Shown: positions 26,222 through 37,329 of the stretch, piece by piece
Layout of the letters: every line of letters starts with the position of its first letter
Numbering within the stretch: position 1 is the first letter of the stretch
Assembly (NCBI GenBank): GCA_910592205.1
Contig: CAJVPJ010000128.1
Span: forward strand, 1 to 41,967
DNA from: Paraglomus occultum
Lineage: Eukaryota > Glomeromycota > Glomeromycetes > Paraglomerales > Paraglomeraceae
Reading direction: 5' to 3'
Length of the DNA: 41,967 bases
The notes under the pieces: model-generated
Databases searched by the model: none
Told to the model about the DNA's origin: nothing
The model's input: only the letters and a program-made list of their open reading frames with translations
Program-made: the position numbers and the translations under genes

Positions 26222-27228
26222 CCAACACAACATCATCAATCAATTATGTATAACATTCACACTACTCAACCGGATAATGGTACCAACACTGCTGACTCTT
26301 CATCTTCATGGTGGAATGAGAACATATCCCCAACAGAAACTGATACCAGCGGCCGCGGACATTATCCGCGGGATTCCATACAATCCGACACGTTTGGTTC
26401 GGGCGAGTTTATCTCGCCGATGGGCAACGCTACTCCATTTACACCCGCTATATCTACATCCTTTGTTGCAAATGTGTCGACTAATAATAATGCCAGCACA
26501 TGGAACAACGACGACGATGATCTCGGATTAGGGAATAATTCATTAGGAGGGAAAAAGAAGCGTGAAACAGGTGTCGAAACAGAAGTCGCTGATGGAAACG
26601 AACAGAATGCAAATGAAAACACTGTGACTGGAACAGTCGATGAGAAGCCAAAAGAGGAGAAGAATGAACAAGAGAAAAAAGCTGGTACATGTTTTTGAGG
26701 ATGTTCATTTGGAACAATTTATGTTAGCTTTTTCTGTGATATTGACTGGGTTACGTGTCCCGCTTCTTTCTTTTTTACTTGATTAAGATGGCAGATGGTT
26801 TTCACGTTGGTTTGCTAAAAAAGAGACAACCGCAAAAACGGCCAATCTTGGCGAGGAGAATTCTTTCTATTACGACCCTGTACAAAAACGATGGGTGAAT
26901 AAAAAGGTAAACCCTTGATTAAGAAACACTTGCTCGAGAAAATTTACGTGTCATTACTCATCTTTTTGCTGCTAAACCAAAACAGGTAGAAGCAGAGTCT
27001 CCATCGACTTTAATGCCGCCACCGCCACCACCAACTCGTGCACGAACCACATCACCAACACCGTCAGAATCAATGAACAAGCATGCGAACCGCGTGTCGC
27101 TCCCACCTGCTCCATATCCGAACGGATTACCTGGTATTTCTGCGACGCCGCCACCAGGTGGTCAGAGGAAAACTGGTTCAGGAAAGAGACATAAGCCGCG
27201 TTACGTGAATATCATGGATCAAATTTAG
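22322..27228 (+). CDS. SEC16: COPII coat assembly scaffold SEC16 (1404 aa)
   Basis: SEC16 organises ER exit sites and binds Sec23/Sec13/Sec31. Eight exons: 22322-23805, 23992-24410, 24508-24817, 24891-25148, 25224-25358, 25438-26684, 26788-26906, 26986-27228. All are GT-AG and phase-consistent (1405 codons with stop). The N-terminus has a Pro/Gln-rich tract (about 96-176) and an unexpected zinc-ribbon motif (about 216-240, CPFPGC...FCCECG). The central conserved domain starts about residue 360 ([17 protein letters not shown]). The ACE/Sec23-binding alpha-solenoid spans about 495-870 ([38 protein letters not shown]). After [19 protein letters not shown] come an NGY repeat (about 1068-1091) and poly-Gln (about 1119-1130). 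The conserved tail has RWF...[16 protein letters not shown] and RYVNIM. It is shorter than yeast Sec16 (2195 aa), mostly in the disordered N-terminus. Confidence 0.93.
26035..26102 (+). repeat. 9-bp minisatellite coding (NGY)n in SEC16
   Basis: About seven perfect tandem copies of TATAATGGA-type units encode Asn-Gly-Tyr repeats, in frame with SEC16. A nearly pure CAA tract at about 26188-26222 encodes poly-Gln in the same exon. Both are length-variable types of repeat. Confidence 0.9.
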
Positions 27229-27460
27229 TAAAGTGGCAAACAGAGAATGAAACATGTTATATGAAGGAAATGTGGAGACATATGGATTGGACTTTTTTTT
27301 TTTTTGGAGCTGATTATTTTTGGTAAAGTTGTTGATATGAAATAGTGTAAAAAGAAGAGAAGTTGAGATTCTTAATTAGTTGTTGAGGGTTAAAGAATAT
27401 TTATAGTTGTTTTGACCCATTAGACTGTATTGTTTGTTGCTTATAAAGTTTTTCGTTTCT

Positions 27461-27480
27461 AATAAAATGATTGCAATAAA
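27461..27480 (+). promoter_or_regulatory. Tandem AATAAA polyadenylation signals of SEC16
   Basis: Two AATAAA hexamers lie 14 bp apart, about 235 bp after the SEC16 stop codon. A diverged copy of this 3' UTR occurs at 34345-34575. Confidence 0.5.
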
Positions 27481-29002
27481 AAATTGTATTTTGATGCTTT
27501 AACTTATAGCCGCTCTATTAATCATAATGACATTGTTCATATACTGGATTTGTAAGCCTAGCAACATAGTGTCGAAGTTCAATGGCGCAAATAGGATGAA
27601 TTATATATTTGGAATTTTATATAACAAAAAAATTCTTTTGTATGGAATGCATTTACTGCTACGTTCTTATTCTATTAGTAGCTCACGTTGGCGCGTTGAT
27701 CATACTAAACCAATTAGTATTAGGTGGATATTATCCCGCCATAAAACGCCACAAATCAATATTCTACATTTCAGATCAGGACTGTTAAAAGCCGGCCGGT
27801 CTATAACTTTGAACGTGTTATCTCAAAGTTTTTTTACAAAGCGGTTAGTAATTGTCTTGTTGAAACCGCCATTCGGTCTTCTGACAATGCCTACATAAGG
27901 TTTTGCATCCATTAATTAGGAAACAGTACGAGGTTGTCTCATTCCTTATACAGAATCCTCCCAGAGCGAACAGCTTTTTTTCTGACCCTTTAACACAAGG
28001 TTAGAGTTAGGGTTAATGATTCTAGATTTGGCGAGTTTTTAATGTTATCATAATAATAATCTTGCGTTCATAAATCTCGCGCCATTTAATATTTTGTCTG
28101 GAAGTCATTGTTCTAATTGATGTTTTCGAAGAAATTTTGGGAATGTTAAAGGACTTTGAGAGTGAAAAATACCTATTAATATTAACAAGCAGTGGAATAA
28201 ACTGACATCAACTCCCTTATCCGACAATTATTGTTTAAATTGACCTCTAATTAGTGGCGATATTCAAAAACGTATTCCTAATAGTCATAGTAAATACGTG
28301 TAGATAAATTAAAATGTATAGAAACACATCTGTTTATTGTGATATTGTATAATACTACTACTACAACATCATAACACTCTCAAAACCAAAAATAATTACA
28401 AAGAATATTACATATCCCAATAATTTAATGTCAAATACTTTAATATTAGAATTCTTTTTTTTTTGTGAAATAAATAATAAAATATCCATGCTATTTTTTA
28501 CTCAATAAATAGCGACACTCTATCAACCAGTAAATATAAAGAGGCATTGCTCTTATAATAGAATATCTTTAAAGAAATTAGAAATACTATAACCTTATAC
28601 AGTCAACCCGCTGTTAGGAACAATGTAACTTTGTATAGACCATGCCCTCGTTCGGAGAGATGTAATATAAAAGTCACGAGCTACGGGACTTTTATATGAG
28701 AAGTTATAGTAGTTGTGTGATGCGCAAAAATAAATAAACGTATGACTGTATTGTTGGCTATTTTTGGTATTTACATATTACACTTATCAATGATGTCAGT
28801 ATAAGTATACTATACTCCTAGCGCTCTTATCACTCCACCTTTTACTTTAGCAAAGCAACTATTCAATCATGACAAGCAAACTTCCGGGAAAGTTGGTTGA
28901 CAGTGGCCGCTTTCGAAATGGACGGGTATTATTTCGTTGGTGTGTTGCTATTCTTTAACTGTCTTTCCAATAACGTTTACAAAAAAACTTTACGTCCAGA
29001 AT
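27481..29002. other. Intergenic region
   Basis: No supported gene. The 123-codon frame at 27527-27898 has an ATG start but no recognisable domain and sits in AT-rich DNA. It includes an 11-bp-arm hairpin at 28665-28697. A single telomere-like GTTAGGGTTA at about 28005 is too short to mean anything. Confidence 0.5.
28665..28697. repeat. Perfect 11-bp inverted repeat (hairpin)
   Basis: Arms ATATAAAAGTC and GACTTTTATAT are separated by an 11-bp GC-richer loop. It follows a CAGTCAACCCGCTGTTAGGAA stretch that resembles the ends of pogo-like DNA transposons. A MITE remnant is possible, but no matching far end was found. Confidence 0.45.
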
Positions 29003-29967
29003 ATGACCAAAAAACTTTCCCTAAAAAACGTAATTCAAAGCTTCGTAAAGGACGCAGAATCAAAGGTATTTAATTAAAGTATTTCCGGGATATAATAAAT
29101 GAGTCTTGACTAATGGTTCGGTATTTAGGCTATCAGTCAAATCGAAAAAAAACTTAGACATGCGAGAGACACGGCTTCCGAGGATTTAGACATTATAGAA
29201 ATAGACCTACCACCGATTAAAACTAAAAAACGCGAAAAAGTTCTCGAAGCTATACACACCGTTTTTCAAGCCGAAAGAATTGATAATAAGCTGTTTATCA
29301 AAGTAGGTGTCATTTTGCTTGACACGTATCTCTTATCACCTGATTTATTTTTGTATAATTTAGCGCGACGGTTATGGGAAAATACTCGTACATAAACGTT
29401 TGGTGAATTCAATCAACACACAACTTCCAAGTTGGGAGGTGCTGAGTGATGCGATAGCTGTAGTTAATAGGAACGAATTTCGACCTGACGTAGGGGGATG
29501 GAATCAAAAACCAACGTTTGCGGAAAGGTTCCAGCCTATAATCAATCGAACTCCACCTCCATTATTATGGATCGAGGTAATGATAGTTTTTTCTGAAAGT
29601 ATATACCTCTAATTTGACGACCTTATTAAATTGTTAAATATTACAGGTAGCGTTCGATCGGGGTAACGATCGTGATAATGCCTTAAACAAGATCGAATAT
29701 CTTCAGCGATATTGTCCAAACACAGAGTTTGTGTTGATCGTAATTCCTTATCGATCGCCCTTTCCAGAAAACCCAAACCCTGATGCTACCTCTGTCGTAG
29801 CAACGGCATCTGCAAGGAGTTCTTTAGAAGTGCCATATCTTGGTCATTGGGGCATAGGCGTGGCTTTCGATGCAGCGCTATGGTACACAATGCAATGGAA
29901 CAAACACATAGTTCTTGAGTGTGGACCAAACTTGTATTTTAACGAAGTACTTGGCTGCTTGCAATGA
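29003..29967 (+). CDS. Uma2/DUF820-like PD-(D/E)XK nuclease-fold protein, copy A (256 aa)
   Basis: Four exons: 29003-29065, 29129-29302, 29364-29576, 29647-29967. All borders are GT-AG and all junctions are phase 0. The model is supported by an identical exon layout in the paralogue at 36252-37295. Conserved between the two: AIxxxIEx, a KLFIK boundary, RPDxGxW, PIINRxPPPxxWIEV, and the RDNAL-KI---QR-P stretch. The spacing of the Asp (RPD), the Glu (WIEV) and the following Lys matches the Uma2/DUF820 'putative restriction endonuclease' fold (PDv...pPdlvvEv...K...Y). Homologues with this label occur in mycorrhizal fungi, but their function is unknown. There is no signal peptide or membrane segment. 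Catalytic residues look present, but activity is inference. Confidence 0.68.
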
Positions 29968-31902
29968 TTTTATTCAATAACAGTTAGTCTGGTTGGGTGG
30001 GTTTATTTACCAGGTTAATATTGCTGATCTGATATTATTGGGTGTTTGAATTTCAAATATGAGCACAGGTTATTCTTAGTGGTAATGGCCAGTTGAAGTC
30101 TCGTCAATATTCATAATGATGCAAGGCGTAATTATAACTAAAGTGGATGTGGTAAAAGCAAGAAGTGTGGATACGATTATAGAAATCAATTGATTTCAGC
30201 TTTGGCTATAGACCATCCGAATTGTCATTTATTGCACCACAATTTTCAGCTGATAAGCATGGTCAATGGTTTTCTTTTCAAGGCGGCTGTGTGACAGTAA
30301 GGCTCCGTAGCGTCAATACTTAGTGATAAATTCATTGACTTGGCAAACTTTTATTACACTATTAATTATTTGTTGTGAACAGAGACTTTGGGTACTAAAT
30401 TTAGAATAACGCGAAATTTCTAATACTTGTCATTATCGCTATATTTATTGACCACTGTGATTATAAATTAGTTCTCAAGACGCTTGAAATGACCCTGCAT
30501 TATGTTCACTCACTATGGATGTTTGATACATTCGAAACATGGCTTGATAATTTCCAACTCTCATTCTTGAATTGAAACATGATCGACCCTGCATATTGGC
30601 CAACCTTTTAATTCGTCTTAAAACTTGGTGCAAGCGATTCGGTATTAAAACCGATTACTTCTAATGAAAGGATAATAAATGCAATTTCACTCCAAAGTCT
30701 CCTGAAGGGACTATCGTGAAGAAGAATTAACATTAATAGACGTAGCGATATGAAGGCTGGTTCTACTATAAGATAATAAAGCCTTCGTGAATTAAAAGCT
30801 TTTACAACGGGCGTTACGAAAATCATGTTTAAGATAAACTGAAAGCGTTCGTGATTGTGTACGTTTGCTAAGAATGAGAATTTTAAGGATGTTGCGTTAA
30901 TTATTTGTATCAAACGGGCCGAATTTTTCCATCGACACGTAACTTGTTGTTCACCAACATACGGTTTCGTTAGGTTTAGAATCTTATAAAGACGTGATTC
31001 AATTTTCTTTATTATTAAAAACCTAATCTCTTTTATAGAATATAATTGTGTATAAAAAGATTATTTATACGTTGACTTTGTAAACCTATGGCATTGTTTC
31101 TGCATATTCTAAAAGGCTTTCATTAGATTGTAAAAAGACGCACTTTTAATTATTGGTGTCGTCTGCTACCACTGAAACTGCTACTTTATTATTTTATTGA
31201 TAAAACCGCCAACTATTACATACCATGTAAATAAAGCAGATTTAAGTGACTTGTTAATCCATCTCAGGTACAATAAATTTGAGTTTTTTTTAAAGTTGTC
31301 ACGTCTCTCGAAGTGTTTGTAAAAAACCCATTATAACAATCATCATTATTTTACACTATCAACTCATTTATCTAAACCAATTCGCCTTCAACGGAATACG
31401 AAAATACACTGTAATGGCAAATTTAGACATGCTATGAAGATCTCATTTAGCATCTCTTGTTAATTTGCAATACTGAGAACCTTTGTTACTAACGCTACCA
31501 CGTGCATCACTCATTATAGAGAACGTTAACGTAGATATAACAAAGCCGATGTGGAACTATCCTTTCCAACAAATGCTACGTCTCTGTTGTAACATTCGTA
31601 ATTCTTTTAAGAATGTGGAAACCGCATTTTTGCGATACGATAGTATACTGTATGCTTCAAAATGGGATGCCGCTGATTGTTTTGTTCGCTGTTTTCTAAT
31701 GGGACAACTATCAACGGGCAACATTTTGCTCTTACACATGCACTAAAAAGAGAATAATGATGCCAACATGAATTTATTGACATTAGATATATATGCTTTC
31801 GAATAAGATATAACAATAACATGATGATAAATAAATGTGGGGTTGCAAAGTCACTGTATACAATTAAACCTTGTAGTACAAAATCTATAGTAGAACGTGA
31901 CG
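29968..31902. other. Intergenic region with one unassigned coding-like frame
   Basis: Mostly AT-rich spacer. The plus-strand frame at about 31483-31746 (ENVNVDITKPMWNYPFQQML...) is protein-like and ends just beyond the 3' end of the secreted-protein gene, but it has no clear ATG or acceptor and no family I know. A 101-residue minus-strand frame at 30913-30608 is likewise unsupported. Confidence 0.4.
31773..31778 (-). promoter_or_regulatory. AATAAA signal of the cysteine-rich secreted protein gene
   Basis: AATAAA on the minus strand lies in the motif AATGTCAATAAATT, about 125 bp after the stop. The same motif is kept in the diverged copy at about 35309-35314, which helps show that both share a 3' UTR. 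Confidence 0.5.
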
Positions 31903-32340
31903 TTAAGAAAGTACAGATACGCTAGGGCAATCAGCACAATTGGGTTCCTTGCAACAAAAGCTATCTCCACCGTTTACTGCACAACAGCCAATAGTGCAAG
32001 GACCGAAGCGACAATTGAGATTACCACCAGGTGAGCATTGCCAAATGTCGCTGATACCGAGTTGAGGTTCAAAGGTTCCACTACAATCTGTGTGATTTAA
32101 TGGAACGTTAGAAACAAAAATTTAACAGAGCTATACCAAAGATTTGCTTAAGTAGACATACTTTTGTCACTTACCCATTTCAAATCCACAAAATAGACCA
32201 CCGGTATCCGTCGAAGGGCATTTACAGGAAAGTGTAGACGGACAGCCACAATTTGGAGAGGGACTACAGTCAGCGTAGACACCAGTGGTGATAAAGATCA
32301 AAAGACCCAGGATGAACAAGGAACAAATGTAACGGTTCAT
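31903..32340 (-). CDS. Small secreted cysteine-rich protein (116 aa), effector candidate
   Basis: Two exons: 32340-32175 and 32087-31903, with an 87-bp GTAAGT...CACAG intron in phase 1. The ATG opens a classic signal peptide: MNRY then a hydrophobic core about residues 5-20, with probable cleavage after GVYA (about 23). The mature part of about 93 residues has 16 cysteines, including CGCPSTLSCKCPS, QCSPGGNLNC, IGCC and FCCKEPNCADC, so eight disulphides are possible. It has no membrane anchor and no carbohydrate-binding signature I can name. A TATATAAA box lies about 140 bp upstream. It has a broken sister copy at 35470-35690. Such proteins are common in mycorrhizal secretomes. A role at the plant interface or in the cell wall is inference only. 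Confidence 0.85.
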
Positions 32341-32480
32341 TTTTGTCGCGCAATTGGGGAAAAAAGCCGATCGAGAAGAAGAAAAAAAAAGAGTATATTT
32401 GAGCGCGTTTAGGAAATAAATTGAAAATATAGAATTGTTTTGTAACGATGTTGGTTGTGGATGAGGCATCTCAAGTTGCG

Positions 32481-32488
32481 TTTATATA
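32481..32488 (-). promoter_or_regulatory. TATA box of the cysteine-rich secreted protein gene
   Basis: TATATAAA on the minus strand sits about 140 bp upstream of the ATG, inside otherwise mixed sequence (CTTATATAAACGC). The position suits a core promoter. Confidence 0.45.
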
Positions 32489-34344
32489 AGCATTTTTCTC
32501 TTTGTCGTTACAACTATAGCAATAACATATTAACCAGCGTAGCAGAGTAGTTTTTCGAACAATCGTGTCAACACGTTGATGAATTGTTTATAATAACCCG
32601 GAAATCTTACTCGACGTTGATATCTTTTTATTAAACCAAAAGGAAACAGTGGAATTAGCATAACGGGTAACCATTATCTTAACAAGATTAGATCCGCAAA
32701 CAATATGCGTTTGTCTACCGAAAGAAAAACATATAAAAACATATTAATATTCTAAATATTTACTTTCATGGACTACGCAACGCATGATTAGAAATGCGAA
32801 ATGTTGTTAGTAATGATATTTGCTATCAAAAAGTCAAGAAAGTGGCTGAATAGTAAACATTTAGCCGCAAAATACCATGAAAATACTAACCAAATTTGGA
32901 AGTGAAGATTTCTGTATGCATCGCAGATTAATGAGCATGCAGTTTGTTTCGAAGTGAAACAATACCGCTGTGATGCGTGTAAAAAAACCGTGCTTTGCAA
33001 TCAGCCTCATTTTATGACGCATTTTTAGGTACTCGTTTTACCCAGATTTCAATCATTTTTAGATCGTACCTGATAAAATTAACAAATCAAAAAGTAAGGG
33101 GTAGGTTTCAGCAAATATGATCATGTCATCATAGTACTGCCATATAAAGCCCCAGCATGTATCATTCTCATTCTCATTCTCATTATTGTCTTCTTTACAG
33201 CTGGCTGACATAATCGTTTTCACCTTTCTTGGTACTCGATCCGTAACGCAGTAATAGTTACACGATAAACTCTGGATTACAGTTTAGCAATCAGCCACAT
33301 CGTGTACGACTTTGGCAGTTAATGTTTACGTAAAAACGGAAAAGCGCAACTTTATTGTGACACTTTACTCGATAAAGACATCAAACGAGAAAAAGGGAGG
33401 TTTTCGAACCCACCAACGAATAATAGGCATTTTGCTATCAACGGACACTGTGTTTACGCCGAAAAAATGAGAACAATAGTCTTGAGCGACATTCGAATGA
33501 AACGGGGCTCATTTTCGAAAAATCGCTGTTCGGAAAAAAACTCTCCGCATCTTTGTATATATTATTTTGGACGAATTCACGTTGAAAAACGGTTAATAAT
33601 ATTAAGAAAGAGCCTTTGTTCTTCAGCAGAAATTCATCCGATGATTTAGAAAGATGTTCTTGTAATTATAATGTATTGATATTCATTGACGATGTTGTTC
33701 TGCGATTGTTTGGCATTCGAAATAACGTATTTATAAATATAGAACAAAAACTATTAGTTCGTTAAAAACAAACTGATATGGACATTTTTTAAACGAGCAA
33801 CGCAAATAGTAATAGTAATAGTAATAAACATTTTTTCGTTTATTATAAATTTATGTGCTACATCGAATTCTATTGGCAATAACTCGATAGTCGGCACCTT
33901 ATCTGTGTACAACGGTTGACTAAATAAATTGGTGGGGACATCTCTAACTGTTGTAGTTGAGTAAAGGTTGCGTCATTAGTTTTATAAAATAAAAAGACGT
34001 AGACTGCATGTTTGCTGCAGTTTTGCAATCTGCGCTCAACTTTTAGTTTTGTACTTTTTCCACTTTGGAAATTAAGACTATTTCGACGGGAGTTTTTTTA
34101 AAAAAGAAAAGTTGTAAAATTACAAAAATTTGGAGGCAGACGCAGTAACCGGTTAACACTTATAACACAAGTCTTATAATTCTATGCAGCTTGGAATTAA
34201 AATTACAGACACAACCTTCAAAACTAGCGCAAAAGTTTAGTTATAAAAAAGCGATATAGTGTATTTGGACTCTGCTTTATACACTAACGCAACCTTAACT
34301 ATATCATGGTTTTGTAACTATTGTCAGTTGGTAATAGTAAATGG
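32489..34344. other. Intergenic region
   Basis: No gene is seen. Short tandem repeats occur at about 33166-33188 (ATTCTC units) and 33806-33829 (AGTAAT units). Frames at 32788-33000 (-) and 33467-33649 (+) are short and AT-driven. Confidence 0.5.
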
Positions 34345-34575
34345 CAGATCTTAATCACATTACGTAAATATCATGGATTAAATGCAGTAAATAGTAGAGT
34401 GTTGGATTACATACAGTACATATAAAAATACATGGCGTTGGACTCATCATCGATTACTTGGTGAGGAAAAGACGAGTTTGACATTGTTAAAATTGAGGGG
34501 GGGAAATTTTGTAATGTTTTGATCCATCAGACTTATTGTTGCTATAAGCTTTTTAATATAATAATTTGTGGTGGA
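34345..34575 (+). pseudogene. Diverged duplicate of the SEC16 3' end and 3' UTR
   Basis: The segment TTACGTAAATATCATGGATT at 34362-34381, continuing AAATGCAGTAAA, matches the last codons of SEC16 (27199-27232, encoding RYVNIMDQI and stop). Further along, TTTTGATCCATCAGACTTATTGTTGCTATAAGCTTTTTAAT-type sequence at about 34518-34558 aligns in order with the SEC16 3' UTR at about 27410-27462. Only the tail was copied. The rest of SEC16 is not present upstream. Confidence 0.75.
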
Positions 34576-35469
34576 AATCTGTATATTGCTTGTTATTGCC
34601 TTTACAATTAAATTTTGTATCAAGGTGTTATCTCCGTCATATAATTAAGACCGCAAAACGTATCTGCATTTCTAACTTACAATATGTGTTTTCAGCATAT
34701 TTAGGCAATGTGAAATTTTCTATGTTGATTGATTAATCACCAAACTAGCCGGCATACTAGTGTAAGCGCATCCCATGGGACAAATAAACGTTTATCTGTA
34801 AATAACTCGTTATTGTAGAATCAACGCCAAGCACAGTTAATTGTCTGCTTGGCTTGTAACTTTCAACCGTTAGTCAAATTTCCTTGCCGCAATGCATAAA
34901 ACAAAAAACATAAACATGTTTTAGCAAACTTAGACACGTATGCCGGTATACTTTTTTATAATTCCAAGCAACATTATTTGACTAAGTTTTTATCAACAGT
35001 CCTCGCCGCATATTTTTTAGATGCGGCGGCTTTTGTTATTATATTTTATGTCCAAAATAGTAAAGGCACTGCGTGTTTAGATATAGTTTCCCTAATTACA
35101 ATTTGCAATCGCTCATTATAACAAAAAATATAACAAAAGTGGTGTAAAAAATAATTGCTATGTTGCTGTTACTACTTTTTGTTAAAAATTAAAGAACGTT
35201 TTTTGCTCGTTAAACAATATTTTAATGCAGATTATTGTTTGAGCTGCAAAAAATTAATAAGCCGACACAAACCAAAAGAAAGTAAATAATAAGTAATAAC
35301 AATGCAAATTTATTGACATTAACAAATGGCTTTCAAATAAACTTTAATATAGTAACGCTTAAATCTACAATAAATGAGAGTAAATGTCAAAAAGTTATAT
35401 AAATGGTGCAAAATTGCGGATTTAAATGTATACTATTAAACGTGTCTGTTCAAACGAAAAAGATTAAAC
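34576..35469. other. Spacer within the duplicated block
   Basis: AT-rich and without a gene. The right end (about 35300-35460) retains similarity to the 3' flank of the cysteine-rich gene, including AATGTCAATAAATT on the minus strand. Confidence 0.45.
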
Positions 35470-35690
35470 ACCCTCCTTTCTTTACTGCGCAAAGACAGTG
35501 AAACAAAACCATTGCAATCAGCACAATTGGCTTCAAAGCAACAAAAGCTGTCTTGATTGTCTGCTTGCAGCAACCAATATTGCAAGGACCAAAACGACAA
35601 TTGAGGTTACCACCGGGTAAACATTGCCAAGACCAAGAGTAGCACAACTCAAAAGTGCATACCAGACCAATAAAAAGATGCAGACGGCTG
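35470..35690 (-). pseudogene. Frameshifted copy of the cysteine-rich secreted protein gene
   Basis: The minus strand encodes WQCLPGGNLNCRFGPCNIGCC, nearly identical to exon 2 of the intact gene. It then shifts by one base: the next frame continues DSFCCFEANCADC, matching the intact DSFCCKEPNCADC. Upstream, TFE lines up with the start of exon 2. No signal-peptide exon is found, and sequence resembling the end of exon 1 may abut exon 2 without an intron. The 3' flank is also shared. It is therefore a broken duplicate, not an active gene. Confidence 0.8.
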
Positions 35691-36251
35691 ACCAGGCATT
35701 TGGTAACGACTATTTTAACTACCTTTATGGCATCATATCTACAGGTAATTTATTATAAAATATAAGAAGAGTCTGATAGAAAGTATCATATACCTTTCAT
35801 ATTTTAGTCACGGAATGGCGATTTATTATCTATACTTCCGAGGAAATCTATTGTACAAGTGGTAGCGAATACCAAATCAATCTATCAATATAAAAAAGGT
35901 AATCGGGATAATTGTTGGCTTGTTAAGGATTGGGTTAGCGTTAATAATCCCGCAACCAGTAAGATAAAAAATTCGTTGAAAAGTAATGGACTAGATAGTT
36001 TATCCATCACACATGTATTATGAGACAATAAAGCAACAAGACATTTAACTTTTGACGCGTAATATTGGGAGTATTATGAAATCGTCATCCAAGACGCATT
36101 CGGAAATTGTTTTCAAATCATTTTTGCAAAAGGGGTTAACATATATGTAGAAACGTTTGGTCGTATAATTTTATCATCTACTCATCTCTTTTTATAAGCA
36201 AAGTGTCTACGGTATTAATAATTATCATGTTGCGACAAGCTCATGAGAGTA
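35691..36251. other. Intergenic region
   Basis: No gene is seen between the broken cysteine-rich copy and the 3' end of the second Uma2-like gene. Confidence 0.5.
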
Positions 36252-37295
36252 TCAAGTATATATGTTGAGTACTATATTAAATTCGAGCGTCCATCCACAT
36301 CCAAGCACAAGATGTTCATTCCAACTGTCAATCTTATAGTAAACCGGATTATTGTTGACATTCCAATAGATTATATAGGGAGCTTGACTGGGTCGGCTGT
36401 TTTGAGGGGTCGCAGGACTCGAAGGTATCCCAGGACTCGGATTCGGCAAGTAAGGAAGAACTGAATCGGGAAGACCAATCCCAATATATTTAATTCTTGG
36501 GTAGATTCGTTGAACAAAAGCAATTTTATATAGAGCATTGTCACGGTCTGAGTTGTTAAAAAACACCTAAAGGAATTTAAATCTGATAAGCCACATCGTC
36601 TACATTTTAAAGCGGAAATTTAAACATGGTAATAATTACCTCAATCCACACATTTGGCGGTGGAGCTCGATTAATAATAGGGTGTACCCGTTGAGGAAGC
36701 GTCGGCCTTCGATACCATACACCAAGGTCAGGTCGAAGCTGGGCGCCTTGTACAATACATATTGCATTGGATGCTATACGCCAATCCGGATTATGTGTCG
36801 TGGCTGAAACACCTAATTTGAAATGTAACTCTTCTTTCGCAAGCCCGTCAAACTAATAATAATTCGGTAATACATATCATATTAATAATGTCTATGAAAA
36901 GTTTCGATCACATTTCTCTGTCCGGCACATGATCTCGACCAATATTGTGATTGAGAGTATGACTCCCGTTTCCTAGTATAGGTAAATGTAACTTACTTTA
37001 ATGAAAAGCTTGCTCCCAATTATTTCTGCGTTATAATTCTCGTGTATTGCTTCATGAACACTTGCACCAGCTTCGTCCAGTCCAGGAAGATTAATTGTGA
37101 TGACGTCTTTCATTTTCCTTTCCTTTAGTATTTCTTCAATCTTCGCGAGGATCTATTATGATCGTTAATCATACTCTTGCAATTGTTTATAAACAGTCTT
37201 AAACACTATTGAAGTACCATATTGACTTTGGCGGCTTGTCTAGTTCCGAGAGTGGTGACATCTAATTTTTCTGATCTTTCGAGTTTGACGCTCAT
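36252..37295 (-). CDS. Uma2/DUF820-like PD-(D/E)XK nuclease-fold protein, copy B (253 aa)
   Basis: Four exons: 37295-37218, 37152-36997, 36852-36640, 36566-36252. All are GT-AG and phase 0, with splice positions matching copy A exactly and exon 3 of equal length (213 nt). It starts MSVKLERSEK. It has LRPDLGVW (Asp), PIINRAPPPNVWIEV (Glu) and SDRDNALYKIAFVQRIYP (Lys), the presumed nuclease core. The C-terminal third (CGWTLEFNIVL) also aligns with copy A (CGPNLYFNEVL). The two proteins have diverged strongly outside the core yet both stay open, which suggests each is or was under selection. It lies opposite in strand to copy A, beside the duplicated SEC16 tail and the broken cysteine-rich gene. 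Confidence 0.68.
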
Positions 37296-37329
37296 GTTGA
37301 AAGGTTTAGGAAAGGAATAAAATTAAACG

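Noticed and set aside
27527-27898. 123-codon frame after SEC16
   Set aside because: Basic, low-information composition without motifs. It lies in the SEC16 downstream spacer.
28000-28016. Telomere-like GTTAGGGTTA
   Set aside because: Only about one and a half repeat units, with no tandem array. Expected by chance in AT-rich DNA.
33380-33460. Possible tRNA 3' half (GGTTCGAAAACC followed by a T run, minus strand)
   Set aside because: The T-arm loop length is wrong, and no matching acceptor stem or A box could be folded upstream.
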